Both the position numbers and the translations under genes were made by a program. The notes beneath the pieces were generated by a model, which saw only the letters and a list, made by a program, of their open reading frames with translations, was not told the origin of the DNA and searched no databases. A stretch of DNA of 6,926 bases from contig JASHYF010000117.1 of assembly GCA_030043235.1 (NCBI GenBank), positions 1-6,926 on the forward strand. Reading direction: 5' to 3'. Shown here piece by piece: positions 1 through 6,177 of this stretch (the first letter of the stretch is position 1; each line of letters starts with the position of its first letter). This DNA comes from Solirubrobacteraceae bacterium (lineage in GTDB: Bacteria; Actinomycetota; Thermoleophilia; Solirubrobacterales; Solirubrobacteraceae).

Positions 1-59
1 ACCTGGTGGGCCTGGCTCACGAGCGGGCGGAACTTCCTGGGCGTCTCGAGGTTGATCAT
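1..59 (-). CDS. Acyl-CoA dehydrogenase, N-terminal fragment (cut by window edge)
   Basis: Only the first 19 codons are present; the gene continues beyond position 1. The ATG at 59-57 opens a peptide starting MINLETPRKF and continuing through RPLVSQAHQ. From family memory this resembles the start of a group of actinobacterial acyl-CoA dehydrogenases that often sit beside another acyl-CoA dehydrogenase gene. The ATG lies 12 nt after the stop codon of the upstream dehydrogenase, so the two are probably co-transcribed. I see no strong Shine-Dalgarno sequence in the gap. The role (FAD-dependent alpha,beta-dehydrogenation of acyl-CoA) is inferred from a very short stretch and the context. Confidence 0.6.
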   Translation of the reverse strand, partial: MINLETPRKFRPLVSQAHQ

Positions 60-71
60 CGTTGCGGGCGC

Positions 72-1442
72 TCACACGAGCAGGGCGCCCTCCATCACGC
101 CCACCGCGCGCAGGTCGCGATACCAGCGCTCCACCGGGTGCTCCTTCACGTAGCCGTGGCCGCCGAGCAGCTGCACGCCTTCGGAGCCGATGCGCGCTCC
201 CTTCTCCGCGCACTGCCGCCGCGCGAGCGCGCTCTCGCGCGCGAAGCTCTTGCCGGTGTCCGCGCGGCCCGCCGCGCGGTAGGTGAGCAGGCGCATGCCC
301 TCGAGCTCGATGTCGATGTCCGCCACCGCGAACGCCACCGCCTGGCGGTTGGAGATCGGCTCGCCGAACGCGATCCGCTCGTTGACGTACGGGATCACGT
401 AGTCCAGCACCGCCTGCGCGGCGCCGACCGCCAGCGCGCACCACGCGATCCGCGAGCGGTGCACGCACTCGCGGTAGACCTCCGGGCGCCCTTCGCCGAG
501 CAGCGCCCCCGCGGGCACGCGCACGTCCTCGAGGATCAGCTGGCCGGTGGCGGCCGCCCGCAGCCCCATCGCCGGCTCGGGCTCGGTGAAAACGCCGGCC
601 GTCGAGGACTCGACGAGGAACAGCGCCGGCCCGAGGCCGCCGGCGTCGGCGGCGATCACGAACAGCTCGTCCTCGGCCGCCCGCGGCACGAGCGCCTTGC
701 GCCCGCTGATGATCCATTCGCCTTCCTCGCGGCGCGCGCGGGTGTCGAGCTTCAGCGGGTCGAACAGCGGCCGCGGCTCCACCAGCGCGAGCGCCGCCGC
801 GACGGGGCTCTCCCCCTCCGGGGACGCATCGTCATCCGCCTTCGACGACGATGCGGAGGTGGATGCGCCGGTGAACGCCGGCAGGTACGTGGACTGCTGC
901 TCGGCGTCCCCCCACAGGCCCAGCGCGCACGCCACCGCGCCGGGGGCGAGCGCGGCGAGGGCGATGCCGACGTCGCCGTGGGCGAGCGCCTCGCAGGCGA
1001 GCACGCTCGTCACCGCCGAGCGCTCCGCCATGATCCCGCCGATCTCCTCGGGCACCCCCAGCGTCGTCAGCCCCAGCTCGCTCGCCTGCGCGAGGAGCTC
1101 CGCGGGCGCCGCGCACGCGCTGTCGGCCGCCGGCGCCGCGGGGCGGACCTGCTCGGCGGCGAACGCCCCGATCGCCTCGCGCAGCATCTGCTGCTCCTCC
1201 TCGAGCGTGAGGTCGAACAGGTCCGAGGAGCGGGCGTGCGCCTGGCGGGCCGGGCGGGTGAGCTTGGTGGCGGCGCTGAAGCTGCGGCTGGTGGCCCCCA
1301 CCGCGCGGAAGCCGCGGCGCGTGCCCCGATACACCCACCGCTCGAAGCGCTTGCGCTGCCCCATCCGGTCGAGCAGCTCCGAGCCCGCCAGCCTGTTCAG
1401 CGCCCGCAGGCCGAGCCCCATGCTGCGTTCGGCGGTGCTCAC
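72..1442 (-). CDS. Acyl-CoA dehydrogenase (FadE family)
   Basis: This 456-residue FAD flavoprotein should oxidise acyl-CoA to trans-2-enoyl-CoA, the first step of beta-oxidation. An unusual N-terminal extension of about 75 residues precedes the helical domain (about 76-190), the beta domain (about 213-320) and the C-terminal helical domain (about 325-456). The C-terminus carries the family signature QLLGGHGY (425-431) followed by ER and RD. The probable catalytic base is Glu451 in VMEG, aligned with the YEG glutamate of medium-chain acyl-CoA dehydrogenase; the protein ends five residues later. I chose the GTG start at 1442 because it overlaps the upstream stop as GTGA and has GAGGAG 8 nt before it. 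ATG at 1421 (449 residues) is the alternative. Residues 193-212 (S/K/D-rich, with ASPEGE) look inserted at the edge of the beta domain and coincide with an interspersed DNA repeat. Substrate chain length cannot be told from sequence. Confidence 0.93.
   Translation of the reverse strand: MSTAERSMGLGLRALNRLAGSELLDRMGQRKRFERWVYRGTRRGFRAVGATSRSFSAATKLTRPARQAHARSSDLFDLTLEEEQQMLREAIGAFAAEQVRPAAPAADSACAAPAELLAQASELGLTTLGVPEEIGGIMAERSAVTSVLACEALAHGDVGIALAALAPGAVACALGLWGDAEQQSTYLPAFTGASTSASSSKADDDASPEGESPVAAALALVEPRPLFDPLKLDTRARREEGEWIISGRKALVPRAAEDELFVIAADAGGLGPALFLVESSTAGVFTEPEPAMGLRAAATGQLILEDVRVPAGALLGEGRPEVYRECVHRSRIAWCALAVGAAQAVLDYVIPYVNERIAFGEPISNRQAVAFAVADIDIELEGMRLLTYRAAGRADTGKSFARESALARRQCAEKGARIGSEGVQLLGGHGYVKEHPVERWYRDLRAVGVMEGALLV
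808..855 (-). repeat. Interspersed in-frame element, copy 1 (in the acyl-CoA dehydrogenase gene)
   Basis: The plus strand has CTCTCCCCCTCCGGGGAC (808-825), matching the core of the other copies. The remaining GATGCG part of the element is displaced by 24 nt (8 codons) and found at 850-855. The region also forms a 9-bp inverted repeat, CGCATCGTC (825-833) with GACGATGCG (847-855). The encoded stretch is ADDDASPEGE. Confidence 0.6.
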
Positions 1443-2449
1443 GGAGCCGTCTCCTCGCGGCCCGCCGGGTGCTCCGGCGGCGCGATGCAGCCGTCGAGGT
1501 GATCCGTACCGGCGGCCGCGTCGCGCACGCCGAAGCGCACGCCCTCCGCTTCGGTGACGCTCGCGAACGCGACGCTCGCCGGCAGCAGGATCGGACGGCG
1601 GAAGCTCGCGTCGATGGCGAACGCCCCGGAGGAGGGGATGCTCCCGCCGCGGGTGAGCGCGGCGAGGCAGCGGGCCTTCGTCCACATCCCGTGGGCGATC
1701 GCCCGCGGGAAGCCGAGCGCCCGCGCGCTCAGCGGGTGCAGGTGTATCGGGTTGCGATCCCCCGACACCGCCGCGTAGCGCCTGCCGAGGTCGGCGGGCA
1801 GCTGCCACAGCTCGCGGGCTTCCGGCGCGTCCTCGCCGGCGCCGGCCTCCGCCTCCCGCTCCCCCTCCGGGGAGGATGCGAGCGTCCTGGAGCCGCCATC
1901 CTCGGCATCGCCCTCCCGCTGCCCCGCCGGGGACGATGCCGGGCCGGGTCGGCCGGCGCCAGCTTCGCGGTGGAGCATCGTGCTGTGCTCCTCCCACACG
2001 AGCTCGTAGCCCACCGACGCCTCGGACACCAGCGTGAACGTCCGCCCGCGCCGGTGCGCCTGCAGCGGGGTGGCGCGGACGCGCAGCTCGAAGCGCTCGC
2101 CCGCCCGCAGCGGCCGGCGCTGCACGATCCGGTTGGCGACGTGCACGAGCCCGACGGCGGCGAACGGGAACGACGGGTCGGCCATCAGCGCGAGGTGGAG
2201 CGGGAACGCGAGCACGTGGACGAACGTCGCCGGCAGCTCGTCGCTCGGCTCGAACGCGCACACCTCGGCGTACCGGTCGACCCGCGCGCGGCCGGCGCGG
2301 ACCTGCGCGAGCGTCAGCGCGACGTCGGGGATCTCCCCGCCGCCGCCGCCCACCCACGGCAGGCGCGAGGCGCCGGGCAGCAGCGGGGCGAGCGCGCGGG
2401 CGTACAGCGGGAGGATGCGCGGCGTCTCGTGGAGCTCGCGCGTGGTCAT
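1439..2449 (-). CDS. htdX: MaoC-like (R)-specific enoyl-CoA hydratase / 3-hydroxyacyl dehydratase, HtdX-like
   Basis: This is a 336-residue double hot-dog protein that should interconvert enoyl-CoA and (R)-3-hydroxyacyl-CoA (or the ACP thioesters). The N-terminal hot-dog half covers about residues 40-160. The C-terminal MaoC half holds the hydratase-2 motif SGDRNPIH at 229-236, with catalytic Asp231 and His236 and Asn233 between them, followed by AHGMW (252-256). The relative HtdX (Rv0241c) is about 280 residues. The excess lies mainly in a hydrophilic linker (about 163-212) between the two halves, made of two 20-residue units that start ASSPAGQR (171) and ASSPEGER (191). Each unit coincides with a copy of the interspersed repeat. 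ATG 2449 overlaps the fabG stop by one base (TGATG). GTG 2452 directly upstream is in frame and is an equally plausible start with a GTGA overlap. The 3' end overlaps the next gene by 4 bp. Confidence 0.9.
   Translation of the reverse strand: MTTRELHETPRILPLYARALAPLLPGASRLPWVGGGGGEIPDVALTLAQVRAGRARVDRYAEVCAFEPSDELPATFVHVLAFPLHLALMADPSFPFAAVGLVHVANRIVQRRPLRAGERFELRVRATPLQAHRRGRTFTLVSEASVGYELVWEEHSTMLHREAGAGRPGPASSPAGQREGDAEDGGSRTLASSPEGEREAEAGAGEDAPEARELWQLPADLGRRYAAVSGDRNPIHLHPLSARALGFPRAIAHGMWTKARCLAALTRGGSIPSSGAFAIDASFRRPILLPASVAFASVTEAEGVRFGVRDAAAGTDHLDGCIAPPEHPAGREETAP
1857..1880 (-). repeat. Interspersed in-frame element, copy 2 (in htdX-like gene)
   Basis: The plus strand reads CGCTCCCCCTCCGGGG followed by AGGATGCG. 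Read on the minus strand in the htdX frame it encodes ASSPEGER (residues 191-198). It lies exactly 60 bp from copy 3. Confidence 0.75.
1917..1940 (-). repeat. Interspersed in-frame element, copy 3 (in htdX-like gene, diverged)
   Basis: The plus strand reads CGCTGCCCCGCCGGGG followed by ACGATGCC. It encodes ASSPAGQR (residues 171-178). It shares the CTCCCGCT lead-in with copy 2 at the same offset, so the two probably arose by duplication of a 60-bp unit. Confidence 0.65.
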
Positions 2450-3885
2450 CACGCCCCCAACAGGTTCTGGCCGCACACGCGCACGACGTTGCCGTTCACG
2501 GCCCCCGACGCGGGGCTCGCGAACCAGGCGATCGTCTCCGCGACGTCGATCGGGAGGCCGCCCTGGGCGAGGCTGTTCATGCGCCGGCCGGCTTCGCGGA
2601 TGGCGATCGGCATGCGCGCGGTCATCTGCGTTTCGATGAAGCCGGGGGCCACGGCGTTGATCGTCGCGCCGCGCCCGGCGAGCTCGGGCGCGAGCGCCTG
2701 CACCCTGCCGATCACCCCCGCCTTGGAGGTCGCGTAGTTGGTCTGGCCGGCGTTCCCGGCGATGCCGCTCATCGAGGACACGCACACGATGCGCCCGTGC
2801 TCGTTCACCGTCCCCGCCGCCAGGAGCGCCTCGTCGATGCGCTCCTGGCTGCAGAGGTTGATGTCCATCAGCTCGCTCCAGCGCTCGGCGGGCATCTTCG
2901 CGAGCGTGCGGTCGCGGGTGACCCCGGCGTTGTGGACGACCACGTCGAGCCCGCCCGCGAAGCGCTCGGCGAGCGCCGCGGGGGTCTCGGGGGCGGTGAC
3001 GTCGAGCGCGATCGCCTCGCCCCCCAGCCGCGCGGCGACGGCCTCGAGCTCGGAGGAGAGCGCGGGGACGTCGAGACCGACGACGCGGGCGCCGTCGCGG
3101 GCGAGCGTCGTGGCGATCGCCTCGCCGATGCCGCGGGAGGCGCCCGTCACGAGCGCGACACGCCCGTCGAGCGGCCGCTCCCAGTCGATCGGTCCGGGCA
3201 GCGCGACGGCGGGGCGCTCGATGCGGATCACCTGCCCGGAGACGTACGCGGAGCGCGGCGAGAGCAGGAAGCGCAGGGTGGAGGCGATCGCGTCCTCCGC
3301 GCCGGCGCCCACGAGCACCAGCTGGACGGTGGAGCCGCCGCCGATCTCCTTGCCGAGCGAGCGCGTGAAGCCCTCGAGCGCGCGCTGCGCCGTCCGCTCG
3401 CGCACGGACTCGCAGTCGCGCATCGGCGTCCCCAGCACGACCACCCGCCCGCAGCGCTCCACGCGGCGGACGGTGTCGTGGAAGAAGGCGTGCAGGGCGA
3501 CGAGCTCGGCGGAGTCGGCGATGCCGCTGGCGTCGAACACGAGCGCCTTCAGCCGCCGCTCCCCCTCCGGGGACGATGCGCCGGGGGCCTGCCCGTCGAA
3601 GACGGTGGCATCGAGCCCGGCTCCAGCGACGATCGCACGGACGCGCTCCTCCTCCGGGGACGATGCGCCGGGGCCGACGGCGAGCTCGCAGCGAGCTTCG
3701 CCGAGGACGGCGACGAGCGGCTCGAGCAGATGCCCGCCGGGTGCCCCCCCGAGCAGCACCCGCCCGCGGATCACCGGGTCGCCGGGCCGGTGGCGCTCGA
3801 GGACGACGGGACGGGGCAACCCGACGCGGCGCGCGAGCGCCCCGCCGGGACGCGAGTTCACGAGCGCGGCGTAGCGGTCGCTCAT
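2449..3885 (-). CDS. fabG4: High-molecular-weight 3-oxoacyl-(ACP/CoA) reductase, FabG4-like
   Basis: The product is a 478-residue short-chain dehydrogenase with an extra N-terminal flavodoxin-like domain (about 1-225) and a ketoreductase domain (about 238-478). It should reduce 3-oxoacyl thioesters, or oxidise (R)-3-hydroxyacyl thioesters, with NAD(H). The nucleotide-binding motif TGASRGIG is at 247-254. The catalytic tetrad is Asn343, Ser371, Tyr384 and Lys388 (YATSK). The C-terminal region with VRVCGQ matches what I remember of M. tuberculosis FabG4 (Rv0242c, 454 residues). Compared with that protein, residues about 71-110 appear expanded, and this segment carries two copies of PGASSPE(G/E)ER, 29 residues apart. 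The ATG at 3885 overlaps the thiolase stop as ATGA, suggesting translational coupling. The longer open frame upstream of this ATG is antisense/out-of-frame reading through the thiolase gene and is not used. Confidence 0.93.
   Translation of the reverse strand: MSDRYAALVNSRPGGALARRVGLPRPVVLERHRPGDPVIRGRVLLGGAPGGHLLEPLVAVLGEARCELAVGPGASSPEEERVRAIVAGAGLDATVFDGQAPGASSPEGERRLKALVFDASGIADSAELVALHAFFHDTVRRVERCGRVVVLGTPMRDCESVRERTAQRALEGFTRSLGKEIGGGSTVQLVLVGAGAEDAIASTLRFLLSPRSAYVSGQVIRIERPAVALPGPIDWERPLDGRVALVTGASRGIGEAIATTLARDGARVVGLDVPALSSELEAVAARLGGEAIALDVTAPETPAALAERFAGGLDVVVHNAGVTRDRTLAKMPAERWSELMDINLCSQERIDEALLAAGTVNEHGRIVCVSSMSGIAGNAGQTNYATSKAGVIGRVQALAPELAGRGATINAVAPGFIETQMTARMPIAIREAGRRMNSLAQGGLPIDVAETIAWFASPASGAVNGNVVRVCGQNLLGA
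3557..3586 (-). repeat. Interspersed in-frame element, copy 4 (in fabG4-like gene)
   Basis: The plus strand reads CGCTCCCCCTCCGGGG, then ACGATGCGCCGGGG. It encodes PGASSPEGER (101-110). It matches copy 5 at 29 of 30 positions. Confidence 0.8.
3644..3673 (-). repeat. Interspersed in-frame element, copy 5 (in fabG4-like gene)
   Basis: The plus strand reads CGCTCCTCCTCCGGGG, then ACGATGCGCCGGGG. It encodes PGASSPEEER (72-81). It lies 87 bp (29 codons) from copy 4, with unrelated sequence in between. Confidence 0.8.
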
Positions 3886-5228
3886 GCCCGCGCCCCGCCG
3901 TTGCCCTCGTCGCCGCCCGCGCCGCCCGCGCCGCCATCGCCGGCGCTCTCGAGGATCGCCACCACGCCCTGTCCCGCCGCCGCGCACACGCTCACCACGC
4001 CGCGGCCGCCGCCGCGCTCGTGCAGCGCCTTCGCGAGCGACGCCACGATCCGTCCCCCGGTGGCGGCGAACGGGTGTCCGGCGGCGAGCGAGCCGCCGTT
4101 GACGTTCAGCCGCTCGCGGTCGATCGTTCCGAGCGGCTCCTCGCGTCCGAGGCGCTCGCGGCAGAAGTCCGGGTCCTCCCACGCGCGCAGCGTGCACAGC
4201 ACCTGGGCGGCGAACGCCTCGTGGATCTCGTAGAGGTCGAAGTCGCCGAGGCCGAGCCCGGCGCGGTCGAGCATCCTCGGCATGGCGTACGCGGGGGCCA
4301 TCAGCAGTCCCTCGGGCGGGCCGGCGCCGTTGCCGCCCACGTGGTCGATCGCGGCCGTCTGGGCGTGGGTGACGAAGGCGAGCACCGGCAGCCCGCGCTC
4401 GCGCGCCCACTCCTCGCTGGCGAGGAGCACTGCGGAGGCGCCGTCGCTGAGCGGGGTGGAGTTGCCGGCGGTCATCGTCCCCTCCGCGCCGCCGAACACG
4501 GGACGGAGCTTGGCGAGCTTCTCGGGGGTGGAGTCCGCCCGCAGGTTCTGGTCGCGCTCGAGACCCAGATAGGGGGTGACGAGGTCGTCGAAGAAGCCGC
4601 GCTCGTAGGCGGCGGCGAGGCGCCGGTGGCTGCGCGCGGCAAGCTCGTCCTGCTCGGCGCGGGCGATGCCCCACTCGGAGGCCATCAGCGCGCAGTGCTC
4701 GCCCATCGACAGTCCCGTGCGGGGCTCGGCGTTGCGGGGGATCTCGGGGACGATCTGCCGCGGGCGAAGGCGGGCGAGCGTCCGCAGGCGGCCCCTCGCG
4801 TCGTGGGTGCGGTTGAGCTCGAGCAGCAGCTTGCGCAGGTCCTCGCCCAGCGCCAGCGGGGCGTCCGAGGTGGTGTCGGCGCCGCCGGCGATGCCCGCGT
4901 CGATCTGGGAGAGGGCGATCTTGTTCGCCACCAGCACCGCCGCCTCCAGGCCCGTCCCGCACGCCTGCTGGACGTCGTAGCCGGGCGTCTGCGGAGCCAG
5001 GCGGGTGCTCAGCACCGCTTCCCGCGTGAGGTCGCGGTCGCGGGGGTGCTTCAGCACGGCGCCGGCGGCGACCTCGCCGAGCAGCTCTCCCTCCAGCCCG
5101 AAACGCTCGACGAGCCCGTCGAGGGCGGCGGTGAGCATGTCGTGGTTGGAGGCTTCCGCGTAGGAGCCGTTCGAGCGGGCGAACGGGATGCGGTTGCCGC
5201 CGAGGACGGCCACACGGCGGGCGTTCAT
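3882..5228 (-). CDS. fadA2: Acetyl-CoA acyltransferase (thiolase), FadA2/FadI-like
   Basis: This 448-residue thiolase should cleave 3-oxoacyl-CoA with CoA, or condense acyl-CoAs in reverse. The N-terminus reads VAVLGGNRIPFAR. The nucleophilic cysteine is Cys90 in QQACGTGLEA. The other active-site motifs are HEAFA (His336), AAGHP (His385) and the C-terminal Cys415 in CAAAGQG. HEAFA in place of NEAFA is typical of FadI/FadA2-type long thiolases, and the length fits that group. The last 20 or so residues are a Gly/Asp/Glu-rich tail of no evident function. ATG 5228 overlaps the tetR stop as ATGA and has GGGGAG 7 nt upstream. The reading frame stays open further upstream to 5327, but that part lies inside tetR. 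The 3' end overlaps fabG4 by 4 bp, so the genes are probably translated as one operon. Confidence 0.95.
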   Translation of the reverse strand: MNARRVAVLGGNRIPFARSNGSYAEASNHDMLTAALDGLVERFGLEGELLGEVAAGAVLKHPRDRDLTREAVLSTRLAPQTPGYDVQQACGTGLEAAVLVANKIALSQIDAGIAGGADTTSDAPLALGEDLRKLLLELNRTHDARGRLRTLARLRPRQIVPEIPRNAEPRTGLSMGEHCALMASEWGIARAEQDELAARSHRRLAAAYERGFFDDLVTPYLGLERDQNLRADSTPEKLAKLRPVFGGAEGTMTAGNSTPLSDGASAVLLASEEWARERGLPVLAFVTHAQTAAIDHVGGNGAGPPEGLLMAPAYAMPRMLDRAGLGLGDFDLYEIHEAFAAQVLCTLRAWEDPDFCRERLGREEPLGTIDRERLNVNGGSLAAGHPFAATGGRIVASLAKALHERGGGRGVVSVCAAAGQGVVAILESAGDGGAGGAGGDEGNGGARA

Positions 5229-5847
5229 CGCCGCGCGCTCCCCGTCCCCGGTTCGATCCCCGGCTCGAACGCCGCGATCAACAGCTCGGCGGTGTCCTCT
5301 GCGGTGATTGCTTCGCTGTGGAGCCACCAGCGGACGAGCGCCTCGGCCGCTCCCAGCAGCGCGATCGACAGGGCTTCGACGTGCAGGGAGGAGGACACGT
5401 GCGGCTGTGCGAGCAGCGCCTGGGCGACGAGCTCGGCGATGCGGGCGCGGTATTCGCCCACGCGCCGCGCGACGCCGCCCTCCGTGGGGAGCGTCTCGTC
5501 GAACAGCACCCGCCAGGAGCTGCGGTCCCGGTCGACGAACTCGAAGAACGCGTGGATGCCCGCGCGCAGGGCCTCCCGCGGCGTGGAGGTCTTCTCGACG
5601 GCCCCCACCACCGCCGCCACCAGCGCGTCCCCGCGGGTTCCATGCAGGCGAGGTACAGCCGCTCCTTGTTGCCGAAGTAGTTGTACAGCAGCGGCTTCGT
5701 AACCCCCACCGCCGCCGCCACCTCGTCCATCGTCACCGGCCCGTACCCGCGCTCGGCGAACAGCGCGTGCGCCGCCCTCAGGGTCTGCTCCATGCGGACC
5801 TCCCGCGGAAGGCGGGAGCGGGGGATGTTCGCCGTCGCCGCAGACAT
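5225..5847 (-). pseudogene. TetR-family transcriptional regulator with an apparent 1-bp frameshift
   Basis: The first 73 residues, from ATG 5847, form a typical TetR DNA-binding domain: a helix-turn-helix at about 38-60 with TMDEVAAAVGVT and YNYFGNKERLY. After residue Gly73, near 5629-5632, this frame turns into Arg/Ser-rich nonsense. The ligand-binding domain continues in the neighbouring frame, beginning DALVAAVVGAVEK and ending at the TGA at 5227-5225. Adding one G to the GGGG run (CCCC on the plus strand at 5629-5632) restores one 207-residue protein, a normal TetR length. The intact C-terminal frame and its ATGA overlap with the thiolase start argue that the gene was functional until recently, or that this is a sequencing error. 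A second start at 5793 has a good GGGAGG signal 5 nt upstream but would lose the conserved RLPREVR lead-in. The regulator likely controls its own operon; the effector may be an acyl-CoA, by analogy only. Confidence 0.85.
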
Positions 5848-5860
5848 CGCACGACGATGT
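5844..5860. promoter_or_regulatory. Candidate TetR operator (inverted repeat over the tetR start)
   Basis: The plus strand reads ACATCG, CACGA, CGATGT: perfect 6-bp arms around a 5-bp centre. The left arm overlaps the ATG of tetR at 5847-5845. Palindromes of this size at the start of a tetR gene are commonly autoregulatory operators, so binding by the adjacent regulator is plausible. This is inference, since no second copy of the site was found in the window. Confidence 0.45.
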
Positions 5861-5891
5861 TACCCATATATAAATTTCTATGCCGGGAACT
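5861..5891 (-). promoter_or_regulatory. AT-rich promoter candidate for the tetR-fadA2-fabG4-htdX-ACAD operon
   Basis: This is the only markedly AT-rich stretch in a very GC-rich window. On the minus strand it contains TATATA at 5872-5867, about 20 nt before the tetR ATG, which would serve as a -10 element. No convincing -35 hexamer is visible at the usual distance. A start site about 7 nt downstream would give a very short 5' leader, and transcription would begin at or beside the inverted repeat at 5844-5860. GGGTAA also occurs twice on the minus strand (5897-5892 and 5865-5860), 32 bp apart. Confidence 0.4.
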
Positions 5892-6177
5892 TTACCCGCC
5901 GGCGGGACGCGCGCCCGCGTCGGCGATGCGGCGGGCGGCGCCGGCGAAGCCGCGCAGGTCGTCGAGGCGACCGAGCGCCTCCCACACGAGCTCGTCGTCC
6001 ACGTCGAGATAGCCGTGGACGAGGATGTCGCGCACGCCTGCGGGCGTGCTCGGCGGCGAGGCGCGTTTGTGGCTCGGTCATGTACGCGTCGCGGCCGCCG
6101 GCGCGGATGGCGTCGAGCTCGCGCAGCAGACCGTCGAGCCGCTGGAGGCGGTCGGCGACGCTGTCAGCGTCTACCAA
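5892..6177 (-). pseudogene. hepT: HepT-like HEPN toxin, disrupted by an internal out-of-frame deletion
   Basis: From the TTG at 6177 (GAGGGG 4 nt upstream, 14-nt overlap with mntA) the first 45 codons read like the N-terminal helix of a DUF86/HepT protein: DRLQRLDGLLRELDAIR, ending at TRLAAEHA near 6043. That frame then becomes Arg-rich and runs to 5878. The C-terminal half is in the next frame from about 6041 to the TAA at 5894-5892. It contains RDILVHGY, the RX4HXY catalytic/AMPylation motif of HEPN toxins, followed by LDVDDELVWEALGRLDDL. Joining the halves gives about 94 residues. HepT proteins are usually about 110-145, and roughly 40-45 central residues between these two landmarks are missing. 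Both the gap and the frame change argue for a deletion, not a sequencing slip. The ribonuclease toxin is probably inactive. Confidence 0.8.

Noticed and set aside
6..1557. Long plus-strand open frames opposite the dehydrogenase gene
   Set aside because: They are Arg/Ala-rich antisense shadows of a high-GC minus-strand gene and show no domain or motif.
1624..1642. Inverted partial match to the interspersed element (CCGGAGGAGGGG) near the htdX 3' half
   Set aside because: Only about 12 bp match in the opposite orientation, encoding IPSSGAF and not SPEGER; chance is likely in this GC-rich sequence.
5232..5262. tRNA T-arm lookalike (GGTTCGATCC) near the end of tetR
   Set aside because: No acceptor, D or anticodon arms around it, the T stem has a central mismatch, and the bases encode the tetR C-terminus.
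1469..5702. Other long plus-strand and off-frame minus-strand open frames across htdX, fabG4, fadA2 and tetR
   Set aside because: Low-complexity Arg/Ala/Gly/Ser composition and complete overlap with well-supported enzymes; stop-free frames are expected at this GC content.
5892..6177. Programmed frameshift as an explanation for the split hepT
   Set aside because: No slippery heptamer is seen, and joining the frames still leaves the central HEPN region missing, so a deletion fits better.
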